Source of the DNA: Dama dama
Taxonomy: Eukaryota > Chordata > Mammalia > Artiodactyla > Cervidae
Assembly: GCF_033118175.1 (NCBI RefSeq)
Contig: NC_083685.1
Coordinates: 129,886,501-129,950,500 of the forward strand
DNA length: 64,000 bases
Direction: 5' to 3'
Made by a program: the position numbers and the translations under genes. Below are positions 33,545-44,559 of the stretch, one piece after another. How positions within the stretch are numbered: position 1 is the first letter of the stretch; every line of letters starts with the position of its first letter. The notes under the pieces were generated by a model that ran no database searches, had not been told where the DNA came from, and worked only from the letters and a program-made list of their open reading frames with translations.

Positions 33545-33880
33545 TGCATAAGAACAATCAAGATAGCCAATAACAAAGGTGGTCAGAGTGAAAAAGATTA
33601 AGAAGATGAACCCTCTATTGGTAAGAATTTGAGGAAATGGAAATTTTCACATACTTTTGAAGAAATTGTAAATGGCTACAGTCTTCTGGGAGATGGACTG
33701 TCAACATATATCAAAACTTTAAATGTGTGTGCCTTTACAGCAGAAATTCACATAACTTAATTTGAAGAACTGTAGAAAAATTCACTAAAGTGAAAGTACA
33801 AGGAAATTATTTGCAGTAATACTGATGAGTCAAGAGTCCATGAAAAAGCATTGTTTGAATTTTAACAGCCCTACAATGGA
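33545..33880 (+). mobile_element. old L1 (L1M-type) ORF2 fragment
   Basis: CAATCAAGATAGCCAATAAC, ATTGTAAATGGCTACAGTCT and ATGAAAAAGCATTGTTTGA follow old L1 ORF2 3' sequence on the plus strand. It is heavily diverged. Confidence 0.5.
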
Positions 33881-33969
33881 TTCCAATATTAAAAAAGATT
33901 CTAGATATTCATTCATTCTGCATTTTTTTCTTTGTCTCTTTCTATTCTATCTGATTTATATATATATGT

Positions 33970-34186
33970 GGGCTTCCCAGGTGGGGACAGTGGTAAAGAA
34001 TTTGCCTGCCAGTGCAGGAGAGGCAGGAGACCCATGTTCAATCCCTGGGTCGGGAAGATCCCCTGGAGAAGGGCATGGCAACCCACTCCAGTATTCTTGC
34101 CTGGAGAATCCCATGGACGGAGGAGCCTGCCGGGCTCCATGAGATCACACAGAGTCAGACATGACTGAAGCAACTTAGCACACACG
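33970..34186 (+). mobile_element. Bov-tA-type SINE
   Basis: It has a GGGCTTCCCAGGTGGGGACA head, a duplicated GCAGGAGAGGCAGGAGACCC stretch, CAACCCACTCCAGTATTC and an AGAGTCAGACATGACTGAAG tail. Confidence 0.9.
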
Positions 34187-35299
34187 CATATGTTCCCTTC
34201 ACAATCAGGGGTTCCAGTCAATGATTTTCAAGCTCTTTAATACATCTCACTCTTTACAATTTACAACGCACTTTCCCATATTTTATTCCAGAGTGAAAAC
34301 TAGGTCTCCCGTCCAAGGAAGCCACAGTTTCACAGAGTTTTATGCCAAAAGCAACTGTTTTTCTCTTTGCCTGTGAATTTCTTTTAAGTACTTAGAAAAA
34401 AAAAGAAAAGGAAGGAGACAGGCTCCTCAGATCACTCAGATGTTTGAGTCCAGACAGCACAATCAGAGGGGGAGGAAAACGTGATTCCTTTCATTCCAAC
34501 CCCTGAGCATCTTCTCAACCCTGTGAAAGGACCGCTGCCTAATCCAGACAGATGCTCTGCTCAGCCTCCAACGAGGAGATGCAACGTGCAGCTGACTTCA
34601 GGACCAGGGACTGACATTCTCAGCATCTTCCCCGGGCTGGGCTGGGCTTGGCAGGCCTTTCATGTGAGCGGAAGGAAAGGGCTGACAACTTTCTCGTCTT
34701 TATGGAAGGCAGACTTTATTTCCAGCTCCTGGGTCAAAAGGCACCGGAAAGAAAACAAAACCACTGAGAGATAAAGACTAAAAATAAAGTCCCTGGGGGG
34801 TGGGGGGGTGGTCAGTGAATCAACACCGTTTGGGACCCTGAAGGCAGCGACAAGGCAAGGATGTGCGTAGGGCCAGATCTGCGTCATCCTTAACAGGTGG
34901 TCGTGACCAGCCTCAAGATGCCTGCACTGGAGAGGAAGACAGTCTCCAAACAGGTGTGCCGGGGGGAAGGCGGGGGGAGGAGAGGAAGGGGCCGTTCAAA
35001 CGGCCTGGGCTGGGAGCCCAGACACTTTCCCAGCAGCTCACCTCGGGGAGAGGCCCAGGGCTGGGCCTGGGCTGAGAAGGAGCTAAATTTGATCCAGGGT
35101 ACTGTGGTCTGGGTGATGCACTTGAAGTTTAAAATAGAAAGAGAGATGTTTATGCAGTTGGGCTTTCTTTCTCTTTACATTTAATTGTCACCTTAGAAGA
35201 AACGACTCTATGATCCACAGACTAATACTCTGCTCCCCCACCCAAAAATAAGGAGCCCTCAGTGGGTGACTTCCTATTTTACAGGAAGCAAAGGGCGAA
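34187..35299. other. single-copy DNA with a GC-rich patch
   Basis: A G-rich tract GGGGGGTGGGGGGGTGGTC starts near 34795, and a G-rich stretch continues at 34955-35075. No exon or transposon is recognised. Confidence 0.35.
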
Positions 35300-35505
35300 G
35301 GGGCTTCCCAGGTGGCACTAGCAGTAAGGAGCAGGCCTGCCAACGCAGGTTAGACAGAAGAGACTCGGGTTCGATCCCCGGGTCAGGAAGATCCCCTGGA
35401 GGAGGGCCTGGCAACCCACTCCAGTGTTCTTGCCTGAAGAAACCCATGGACAGAGGAGCCTGGAGGGTTACTGCCCGTGGGGTCGCAAAGAGTCAGATAA
35501 CTTAA
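35300..35505 (+). mobile_element. Bov-tA-type SINE
   Basis: It has a GGGCTTCCCAGGTGGCACTA head, a GGTTCGATCCCCGGGTCAGG B-box region, CAACCCACTCCAGTGTTC and a GGTCGCAAAGAGTCAGATAA tail. Confidence 0.9.
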
Positions 35506-36167
35506 TCTGCACGCACGCAATGGGAGAATGAGTGAAAAAAATCACCCTAAACACATTCCTTATGGACTTTCGAGAGTGGCGATGATTTTTTATCAATATT
35601 TTATAGCACTTTAATTGGGCTTTTAGAACTTTTAAATTCTAATTCCTTTAGAAAGTACTTTAAGGACATTTTAGTGTGGATATACAACAATCTTGAGAGG
35701 TAAAGAAGCTGGTTCTTATTAACCATATTTCACAGATTAGGAAACTGAAGTCAGATCAGTTAAACGATTGTATGGGGTTGCAAAGAGTCAGACACGACTG
35801 AGCACATACTCATATATCACACACACACACACACACGTGTTGTCCTAACTAAAATAGCCAGATTTTGTCTGGCCAAGGAAAAGGTTTGGCTTGATCATTA
35901 GTTTAAAATGGGTTGTGTCATTTTATCTTATTACAAAGCTACACAGGTTTTTTTTAAATGCAAAGTGTTAAAAATATATTTCTTCACAGGAAGAAATGAA
36001 AAATGATCTGTAATTTTCCTTTGAGGATAGCCATCATCACAGGCTTTAAATTTCCTCCCGTGCTTTTGAAGCCACATATATAATACGTGTACAGATTCGT
36101 AAGTTACTTTTACAAAAAGAGGATCATATTACACATTCTATTTTTTATTTGCTTATTTATTTATTTG
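35506..36167. other. mixed DNA: MIR remnant, SINE tail and CA repeat
   Basis: At about 35700-35770 CAGATTAGGAAACTGAAG is a MIR complement. It is followed directly by an isolated SINE 3' end (GGTTGCAAAGAGTCAGACAC, about 35775-35806) and a (CA)9 run near 35819-35836. Confidence 0.55.
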
Positions 36168-36374
36168 TGTTTGTGGCTCAGTCGTGTCCCACTCTTTGTG
36201 GCCCCGTGGACTGTAGCTCGAAAGTCTCCTCTGTCCATGCGATTCTTCAGGCAAGAAAGAACACTGGAGTCGGTAGCCATTCCCTTCTCCAGGGGATCCT
36301 CCTGACCCAGGCATTGAACCCAGGTCTCCTGCATTACAGGCAGATTCTTTACCATCTGAGCCACAGGGAAGGCC
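36168..36374 (-). mobile_element. Bov-tA-type SINE, antisense
   Basis: It has TGGCTCAGTCGTGTCCCACT, a short GAAAGAA insertion, GGCATTGAACCCAGGTCTC and GAGCCACAGGGAAGGCC. Confidence 0.9.
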
Positions 36375-36435
36375 TATTTCTTTCTTTAAATGTTTTTATT
36401 GTGGTAAAAAGTCACATGAAATAACACATCCTGTT

Positions 36436-36621
36436 TTTAAAGGTTTTTTTTATGTGGGCCATTTTTAAAGTCCTTATTGAATTTTACAATACTGCTTCTG
36501 TTTTCTGCTCTGGGTTTTCAGTAGGGAGGCATGTGGGATCTTACCTCCCTGACCAGGGATCGAACCTGCACCGCCTGTATTGGAAGGTGAAGTCTAAACC
36601 ACTGGACCACCAGGCAAGTCC
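36436..36621 (-). mobile_element. CHR-type SINE, antisense
   Basis: A T-rich start, GGCATGTGGGATCTTACCTC, CCAGGGATCGAACCTGCACC and GGACCACCAGGCAAGTCCC. Confidence 0.75.
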
Positions 36622-37429
36622 CTAAAACATCCTATCTTAACCATATTTACCTGTATGGTTCAGTGGCACTAAGGGCATTCACATTCTATTTTTAACCGCA
36701 TATCTATATGACTGTTATTTCCTATCAGAGCACCTTACTGTATGATGCATAATTGTATATAATAAATTAATTATAAAATGTTTTTAAAAGGGTGGTCCAT
36801 GTCCTCAGAGACTAAGCTATAATAACCACACACACACAGGCCAGTCAGGACCATTATTTCTCTAAGTGTACCACTGGGCAGACCTCCAAGTCTGGCATTA
36901 GTTGGCATTAGTTGCAAGGAGCATGGTGCAAAAAGTAATACTGAACACAAGAAGCAGGCAAAAGAATCGCGTCTACGCAGACTTAGTAACAAGCAAGATG
37001 CCTCTGCATCTGAGCAGAACTGCCTTCCTGGGCCCTTCTGACAGTCTCCTACAGGTTTCCATCAGCGGGCCCCCGGGTACCTGACATCCCCGTGGATGTT
37101 CACCCCCTACCTCCCTCCTCCTGGCTTCTCGCCCTTTCTCCGTCAACAGTACCACCACGTTCCAGGAACAAAGGAGTGAGAGGGTGTTTGAGAAATACTG
37201 GCTCTTTATTAAGACCATGAGGCCCTTGGTCCCGTGCTATATAACTAAGACTTTTTGTCCAATAGAGCAAATACTTCGTTACCATCAGAGAGACGGGGGG
37301 GTGGTAAGGGGCACGGGCCTAAAGCCGAGCTGCCCGCGTGGACACCGCAGTCCAGTCCCCAGCACAAGGCTGGCTGCTTCTCTGGATTTGTGACGGTCTG
37401 GTCTGAGTGGCATCCGGTGAAGGATGAGA
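36622..37429. other. single-copy DNA, no recognised feature
   Basis: It contains a short (CA)5 run and an interval of overlapping short open frames near 36970-37400. No gene is supported. Confidence 0.35.
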
Positions 37430-37640
37430 ACCGTGGGGATGCGATCGCTAAGCATCTAGAGGTCAGGCTCCCTTTGTGGCCTTTTGATGACACTGTTCTG
37501 TGTGCTTCTTAATAGATCATAAGCTCTTTCAGCGGAAGTGGCCACCCATTCATCTTCATATCCGAGAGACCGCTTAACATAATCCATTGCTCATAGAGGA
37601 CACCTAATAAACATCCATTGTAATGAACTGGGATGAACTG
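37430..37640 (+). mobile_element. L2-like LINE 3' end
   Basis: GATCATAAGCTCTTTCAGCG and ACACCTAATAAACATCCATT resemble the L2 3' end. Weak match by eye. Confidence 0.45.
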
Positions 37641-37689
37641 AAGCTTGCGTCCTAACTTTCAAGTTATTGAAATATACAATAATAATGTC

Positions 37690-37880
37690 TGAAAGTGAAA
37701 GTCGCTCAGTCATGTCTCACTCTTTGCGACCCCATGGACTAGTCTATGGAATTCTCCAGGCCAGAGTACTGGAGTGGGTAGCCTTTCCCTTCTCTAGGGG
37801 ATCTTCCCAACCCAGGGATTGAACCCAGGTCTCCTTCATTGCAGGAAGATTCTTTACCAGCTGAGCCACCCGGGAAGCCC
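37690..37880 (-). mobile_element. Bov-tA-type SINE, antisense
   Basis: It has TGAAAGTGAAAGTCGCTCAG, a deletion after CCATGGACTAGTC, GGGATTGAACCCAGGTCTCC and GAGCCACCCGGGAAGCCC. Confidence 0.9.
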
Positions 37881-37904
37881 TAACCACTTGTAATTCCAAA
37901 GATG

Positions 37905-38050
37905 AAGAAGAAAGCACCAGGTCCAGATTACTAAGCGTTCATTATGTGCTCAGGATGGTGTCTACATTTTCTTTCTCACAACAGACCTGGGAGACTTATT
38001 TGTCAGATTCACATTTTACATACAGTAAACTGAGGGTGAATAAGCTCTTC
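37905..38050 (-). mobile_element. MIR SINE, antisense
   Basis: CATTATGTGCTCAGGATGG, CATTTTACATACAGTAAACT and GAGGGTGAATAAGCTC follow the MIR complement. Confidence 0.5.
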
Positions 38051-38051
38051 A

Positions 38052-38605
38052 ATCATGTATGGATGTGAGAGCTGGATCATAAAGAACCTTGCTGCTGCTG
38101 CTGCTAAGTCGCTTCAGTTGTGTCCGACTCTTTGTGACCCTATGGACAGCAGCCCACCAGGCTCCTCTGTACATGGGATTCTCTAGGCAAGAATACTGGA
38201 GTGGGTTGCCATTTCCTTCTTCAAAAGAACCCTGAGCACCGAACAATTGATGCTTTTGAATTGTAGAGCTGGAGAAGACTCTTGAGAGTCCCTTGGACTG
38301 CAAGGAGATCAAACCAGTCCATCCTAAAGGAAATCAACCCTGAATATTCATTGGAAGGACTGATGATGAAGCTGAAGCTCTAATATTTTGGCTACCTGAT
38401 GCGAAGAGCTGACTCATTGGAAAAGACCCTGATGTTGGGAAAGATTGAGGGCAGGAGGAGAAGGGGACAACAAAGGATGACATGCTTGCATAACATCACT
38501 GACTCAAGGACATGAAGTTGAGCAAACTCTGGGAGATAGTGAAGGACAGAGGAGTGTGGCATGCTGCAGTCCATGGGGTCACAACTGAACAACAACAAAC
38601 TTCTT
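38052..38605 (+). mobile_element. BovB 3' region, split by a SINE
   Basis: It starts with CATGTATGGATGTGAGAGC, resumes after the insert at CCTGAGCACCGAACAATTG, and runs on through CCTGATGCGAAGAGCTGAC to a GAACAACAACAAAC tail. The tail has lost the AGAGTCGGACACGACT part. Confidence 0.9.
38089..38223 (-). mobile_element. BOV-A2-type SINE monomer nested in BovB
   Basis: It has the (GCT)5 start and AAGTCGCTTCAGTTGTGTCC typical of BOV-A2, and ends TTTCCTTCTTC. AAAGAACC repeats at 38081-38088 and 38224-38231. Its body derives from BovB, so this is a BovB-derived SINE inserted into BovB. Confidence 0.9.
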
Positions 38606-39465
38606 TAAGTCTACAAAGATGGAGGGTCAAGGGAGAGTCAAGGGAGAATTGGGGCTCTCATTCCAGAGTGTGAGCCTAACCGCCAACCAATAACCACAGT
38701 GGACATCAGTGATGTGTTTTCACAGCTACCCTGGACCAGTTTCCCCAAAGACATCATCATTTTCACCAAGACATTCATGTCCTCTTGATTGATTTCCCTT
38801 TGGGACCAGCTGGATGAAGCCTGAACAGGTATTATCTGTGGCTCAGCATCAGGGTGTGAGCTGAAAAATACAACAGGATCTAGGGGTCAAAACAAAAATT
38901 GAGCTCACCAGCATGAGGCCAAGACAGGGGCAGAGTCAGGAGCTGACAGGAGTTGAATCCAAAAGACAGCAGAGCTGGGAATCCAACTCGGAACCGACAG
39001 GAGCCGACACACGGACAGGCACGAACCCTGGAGAGGCCAGCAGGAGACTCGGAAACAACAACAGCAGCAAGGATCCGGCAAGGATCCAGGATGCAGACAG
39101 GGAGGATGGGCAGGGAGCCAAGTGCCAGCGGCCCCAAGGCCAGAGCCCAGCACGAGCCATCCCCGCCGTCCGCCCCCCACCCACCGCACCCCCCCCCCCA
39201 ACGTGCTAGGTGTTTCTGAGAAGCCAGGATGCGGTGTTGAATGTTATCTGACTTGGGACTTTCAGGGAGAGGTAAGCGGAAGGTCTTGCCTGAAGGGGAG
39301 GGAGTGGGGAGCGAGGTGGCTCAGCAACTTCTGATAATTTATTGTCACTTTCCCCAAAGCACAAGGCAGGACTGAACATGCACAGCAAATACTCCACAAA
39401 TACTAGTCAGTTCCCTGATCACTGGTGGGGACTTGTCCATGTGTCTGTTTTTCTCTAGTGTGTAG
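38606..39465. other. single-copy DNA with a GC-rich patch
   Basis: From about 38900 to 39200 the DNA is purine-rich, then C-rich (CCACCCACCGCACCCCCCCC). Frames are open on both strands at once, which argues for composition and not coding. Confidence 0.35.
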
Positions 39466-39552
39466 GTGTGGGCTAAGTTGCTTTAGCCGTGCAGGCAAGA
39501 TTCTGCAGGCAAGAAGACTGGAGTGGGTTGCTGTGCCCCCTTCCAGGGTTTT
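39466..39552 (-). mobile_element. Bov-A-type SINE fragment, antisense
   Basis: GGGCTAAGTTGCTTTAGCCG and GAAGACTGGAGTGGGTTGC are present, with a large internal deletion. Confidence 0.7.
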
Positions 39553-39555
39553 CTC

Positions 39556-40134
39556 TTATCAGTTCAGTTCAGTTCAGTTCAGTCACTCAGTCTGACTCTT
39601 TGAGACCCCATGGACTACAGCACACCACCCTGTCCATCACCAACTCCCAAAGCTTACTCAAACTTGTGTCCATCGTGTTGGTGATGCCATCCAACAATCT
39701 CATCCTCTATCGTCCCCTTCTCCTCCCACCTTCACTCTTTCCCAGCATCAGGGTCTTTTCCAGTGAGTCAGTTCTTTGCATCAGGTGGCCAAAGTATTAG
39801 AGTTTCAGCTTCAGCATCAATCCTTCCAATGAATATTCAAGACTGATTTCCTTTAGTATGGACTGGTTGGATCTCCTTGCTGTCCAAAGGACTCTTAAGA
39901 GTCTTCTCCAACACCACGGTTCAAAAGCATCAATTATTTGGCGCTCAGCTTTCTTTATGGTCCAACTCTCACATCCATACATGACTAATGAAAAATCCAT
40001 AGCTTTGACTAGATGGACCTTTGTTGGCAAAGTAATGTCTCTGCTTTTTAATATGCTGTCAAGGTTGCTCATAACTTTTCCTCCAAGGAGCAAGCGTCTT
40101 TTAATTTCATGGCTGCAGCCACCATGTGCAGTGA
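39556..40134 (-). mobile_element. BovB 3' region, antisense
   Basis: It starts with the (AGTTC)n complement of the BovB tail (39561-39582), then CCAACTCCCAAAGCTTAC, CAGCATCAGGGTCTTTTCC and CATGGCTGCAGCCACCATG. On the minus strand a 98-codon frame (39797-40093) of the ORF2 C-terminal region is still open. The LINE homology stops at about 40134. Confidence 0.9.
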
Positions 40135-40796
40135 TCCATCAAGCCCGTTCAGGTGCCCCTTTCTCAAACTAGCCCAGCAAATCAAAAATTACTCCAAGGG
40201 GGCCAATTCCTTGGCAGAGGGCTGGGCTGAGCCCCATGGTAGGAAGAGCATTCTGCTTCCTACACCTGGGTAGCCAGAAATGCCATACTTCTTTGCCAGC
40301 AAATAGGCAGATATCCCCTGCCTGATTTAGGAGCAATACAAGAATTGGCCAAGATGTTAGGACTTCAAGCAGCAGTCAGGAAGTCACCATGAGCATAATC
40401 GAAACTGGATATTCCCAGAAAGCATCACCCCAGTCCATCCCAGCATCCCCAAACACACCTTCTTTCCCAGATAAGAAAAGTCATCAGAACACATCATCGA
40501 ATTTCCCCAAAACTCCAAGTTACAGCTGGGGTCAAAATTCAAAGCAATTATTCACTCCAATCAGGACATTTCAGTTATCTGAAATTCCCCAATGGGTTAG
40601 ACCGGATCAGATGCACTCTGCCTTTAGGGATCTCCAGGAGGCTGCACTTTATCTTTGCCAATTTTCACCTGTACCCTTAGCTCTCAGATTGCCTGACTTA
40701 AACGCACTCTGCTTTTTCAAACGGTAGCCACTGGCCAAAGTCACCAGGACAAAGCCTAGTTCTCATTGTTTTTGAAACACCTACTATTTATTTTTC
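40135..40796. other. unexplained block between inverted BovB copies
   Basis: About 660 bases that fit none of the repeat families recognised elsewhere. A 112-codon frame on the plus strand (40389-40727) is rich in Ser and Pro (PQSIPASPNTPSFPDKK) and may be a decayed coding piece. I recognise no domain. An old retroposed fragment or ordinary single-copy DNA are both possible. Confidence 0.3.
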
Positions 40797-41098
40797 AATC
40801 CTAAAGGAAGTCAACCCTGAATATTCATTGGAAGACTTGATATTGAAGCTGAAGCTCCAATACTTTGGCCACCTGATGCGAAAAACTGACTCATTGGAAA
40901 AGACCCTAATGCTGGGAAAGATTGAACGCAAGAGAAGAAGGGGACAACAGAGGATGAGATGGTTGGATGGCATCACCGACTCAATGGCCATGACTTTGAG
41001 CAACTGGGAGACAGTGGAGGACAGGGAAGCCTGGTGTGCTGCAGTACACGGGGTCGCAAAGAGTCAGACATGACTTAGCAACTAAACAACAACAATAT
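40797..41098 (+). mobile_element. BovB 3' end
   Basis: It has GAATATTCATTGGAAGACTT, CCACCTGATGCGAAAAACTG, GGTTGGATGGCATCACCGAC and a CGCAAAGAGTCAGACATGAC tail with AACAACAACAA. It is in inverse orientation to the copy at 39.6-40.1 kb. Confidence 0.9.
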
Positions 41099-41385
41099 TT
41101 ATTTTATGATATAAAAGGTGTAGAGCCTTAAATGAAATATCCCCCTGTATAGATCACTGTGTAATAATATCACCTGTAATCCTGTCTACTTGGTGTTAGG
41201 TAAATACTCCCTTTCTGCCAGACAAGAAGATGAACCTTCAAAACCCATGAACAGAATCAATATTTTTAGACTAGGTCATTTTAATTAGTGGACCGTCTCT
41301 CTTTCATGGATGTTGTGATCAAATCGTTATTCTCCATAATGGGATTTGTAATTTTAATGATTTTAGGGGAAAAATCAACCCCTTT

Positions 41386-41590
41386 GCATGCACGCAAAGT
41401 TGTTTAAGCCATGCCCAACTCTTTGTGGCCCTATGGACTGTAGCCCACCAGGCTCCTCTGTCCATGGGATGTCCCAGACAAGAATATTGGACAATTTCCT
41501 TCTCCAGGGGATCTTCCCAGACCAGGGGTTGAACCCGCGTCCCTTGCATTGCCAGGCAGATTCTTTACCACTGAGCCATCCGAGAAGCCC
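41386..41590 (-). mobile_element. Bov-tA-type SINE, antisense
   Basis: It has GCATGCACGCAAAGTTGTTT, AGCCCACCAGGCTCCTCTG and GAGCCATCCGAGAAGCCC. Confidence 0.9.
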
Positions 41591-41842
41591 ATGGTACCAC
41601 GTACAGAAAGCCCAAATCACAAAGGAGCGCAGAAACTGGCCAGAAGGATAAGTAGATCCAGAGAGAGGGTAGCTGTCAACAAGGCCTGGGGTTTAGCGTG
41701 AGTTTTACAAAAGGAGAAAGTACTGATCCACAAGCACCCACCTTGTGTGTCCCCTCCCCACGCGCCGCCCCACTTGAGGTGTCTGTCCAAACACAGGAGC
41801 CAATGAGCAGGAGCCATCCTCTGGAGACCACGCCCACCGGGC

Positions 41843-41918
41843 CCCCGGATGGTCATGCCGCCCGGGTGGTCATGCCGCGCAGGTGGTCATGCCGCCCGGA
41901 TGGTCATGCCGCCCAGGT
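41843..41918. repeat. 17-bp CpG-rich minisatellite
   Basis: Four full units of GGTCATGCCGCCCGGRT and close variants (starts at 41851, 41868, 41885 and 41902) follow a partial unit. Each unit has two or three CpG sites. The unit length is not a multiple of three, so it cannot be a coding repeat. Confidence 0.95.
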
Positions 41919-42866
41919 GGACTGATCACGTATGTCCATTTTCTTGGCAGATTTCTCTTGGCTCTTAGCTCTAGCTTTTTAAAAGCTATTCTCAACCTGC
42001 AGAGTCAAACGGGCTCTTGGTTTTATCTTTTTAACCCATTGCCTCCTAACCTTGGCAAGAATCCTCCATTTCAATCATTTTATGGCTCTGAATACTCTTG
42101 CTGCTTAAAGACCCTCTGGGACCCCTCTGCTCTCCGAAAGCGTTCTCTGTTTGCCCTTTGCACCAGCGTCTCCTCTTGGGAATTCAGAAATCTTGTAGCT
42201 TTCCCAAGTACTCAGGGCATGGCAGCTCGTAAACCAGGGTTCGAAACAACAAAAATCTGCCTTTTTATTTTCTCCAGTTTACTGGGCTTCCCCATCATGG
42301 AGTGACATCATTAATTCATAAGGATCCTCCAAGGTACTTTAATAATGCACACCACACTAATGAAACACTGTAAGTCTAGTACTTCACTAATGACCATGCG
42401 TGGTCACAAAATTAATCATCTCCCTGAACTCTTCATCCAAAAACATCCCACAGTCCCTGATGGTTTTAAGATATGAAGAAGCTTTGCCCTTCCTCACAGC
42501 GGATTTGCTGGCTGCTCTCAGAAAGTACACACGGCCAAGACAGGAAGTGTGCGCTTCAAACTGGAAAATTACAAATACGTGAACCAGCTTTTGAAATTCC
42601 CCTTTGCCCTGGACTGGAGCCAGGACACCAAGTCTTACACTCCCAGCCATGCGTGAAAGATGTCTGGGGATTTTTCTAATCCAGGGGCCACAGGAGTTTT
42701 TCACGACTGACTTCCAGGGGTCGAGGCAATGAGTGCAAGCATGTCTTAAGCCGGTCTGAATTTTACCTCTTTCTAATTTATTTAAATGTGTCCTAACAGC
42801 TACCCACATCTGCTATTTTATTGTACCTGCCTTTTTATTTATTTTATCCTTATCCTATTAAGAACT
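41919..42866. other. single-copy DNA with an open minus-strand frame
   Basis: The minus strand is open for 140 codons at 42387-42809. The last third looks protein-like (SYLKTIRDCGMFLDEEFREM) and follows an acceptor-like TTGTAATTTTCCAG near 42570. I recognise no domain, and a frame of this length can occur by chance. Confidence 0.3.
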
Positions 42867-43075
42867 GCTTCCCAGGTGGCTCAGTTGTAAAGAATCTTCC
42901 TACCAATGCAGGAGACCCAAGTTTGATTCCTGGGTCAGGAAGATCCCCTGGAGAAGGAAATGGCAACCCACTCCAGTATTCTTGCCTGGGAGATCCCATG
43001 GGCAGTGGAGCTAGCAGGCTACAGGCCATGAGGTCGCTGAAGAATCAGATGTGACTTAGCCACTAAACACCACCA
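42867..43075 (+). mobile_element. Bov-tA-type SINE
   Basis: It has a GCTTCCCAGGTGGCTCAGTT head, GGCAACCCACTCCAGTATTC and a degraded GAATCAGATGTGACTTAGCC tail. Confidence 0.9.
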
Positions 43076-44024
43076 CTAAGAAACAGGATAAAAGATTCAA
43101 GCTTATCATTGCTTTTTTAAGTAAACACTTAAATCACAAACCTGCAACCAAAGCAAGCTCTGGAAATGGAACATTCTTCAAAGACAGGTCAAAGCAGAAA
43201 ACCCACCAAGTCAGACAACTCACCACAATGAGTTTACTCATGTAAAAACTTATTAGGAGCTTAATGTAAGAACACTGGGTCAACTCTAAAGAGCTGTGCC
43301 AACATAAGATATCATTTTAAGGCCACAATAAAAGGTCCAGCAAGGACTCTGACCTCCGCGTGCTATGTAGCACATGATGTAGCACTGGCAGGCACACATG
43401 CTTGTTGTTTTTTTATTTATTACTCATCGTTGTTGATAGGAAGAATCCATGGAATAACTGTTGGGGGGCCAAACACTGCCATTTGATGTGGCTTTACCAG
43501 GAAAGACTTCAGTTTTCTCAGCCTGCTTCCTGTCCCCCACCTCGGGCTCGGAAGTGCCACAGGGTGACTAAGTAGGTGATGTGTCTCTTGCGCCGTGTGT
43601 GTGTGCAAACCAGCATGCGGAGACTTCACACTCTTCTTTGAGGAATTGACACCAAAAAGTTGGTGAGGAAGAAGCAAAGCTGAGTGTCAGAGTTGATTTC
43701 CAATCAGGATATCCCACCAGGCAGCCGGCCAGCTTCCGCTCCTTTGAATTCAGCCAGAAAGACGTGACCCTCCTTACGAGTGAACACACAGCCTTTGGGC
43801 GTGACTGTGGGCATCCGCCTTGCATAGCACTCCGAATCATTCGGTAACCAGTGATCTCCTGCAGGAGACTTTGGCTCCCCAGTGAAGCCTGAATACTCAG
43901 AAGGGCAGCCTTAAGCTGTCTGGTCATTCTCCTTAGATGATTCATTTTTAGATATTTTAGCCTTAATGATGATTCTCAGGAAGAGTATATTTGAGACCCG
44001 ACAGACTCATACACTGTTCTTTTT
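43076..44024. other. single-copy DNA with an open minus-strand frame
   Basis: The minus strand is open for 125 codons at 43568-43945 and begins MNHLRRMTRQLKAALLS. No domain is recognised, and no acceptor or donor clearly frames it. Confidence 0.3.
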
Positions 44025-44290
44025 TTGGGGGGGGGATTTTTTTTCTTAATATATATATTTTACAGAAGTAGAGTTGACTTACAATATTTCAGGCACATAG
44101 CAAGGTGATTCAATTATGCATAAACACATATATTATGTTTCAGATTATTTTCCATTATAGGTTATTACAAGACATTGACTATATTTTCCCGTGCTAAACA
44201 GTAAACCTTTGTTGCTTGTTGCATTTCTATTTTTTAATTAGGAATCTATTCATACTAAGTAAAACAAGTGGAATCAAAATGTCATAAATT
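44025..44290 (-). mobile_element. old L1 3' UTR, antisense
   Basis: AGTAGAGTTGACTTACAATA, AAGGTGATTCAATTATGCAT and CCCGTGCTAAACAGTAAACC follow an L1 3' UTR on the minus strand. Confidence 0.7.
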
Positions 44291-44559
44291 TTTAGTTAGG
44301 GAAAAACTCTTAAGTTTTCTGAAATATATATGTACTATTTATATTTATGTATACAAATAAGGTTTTGTACTACACTTGAGAAAGGTTTACGAAGAGCATA
44401 AGAAAGGAAGAGATGAAAAAATTGGAAAGCATAAGCTAAGTGAAATGGGAGCACTGAATATGAAATAGAAAAAGTGAAACAAACGAGATGAAAGTCAAAG
44501 ATCATCATGTAGTCCAGTTGCTTTAAACATGGCTGCTCATTAAAAACATATCTGGAACT

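Noticed and set aside
38905..39201. overlapping frames on both strands that could suggest a gene
   Set aside because: Three frames are open at once in a C/G-biased stretch, which indicates composition and not coding.
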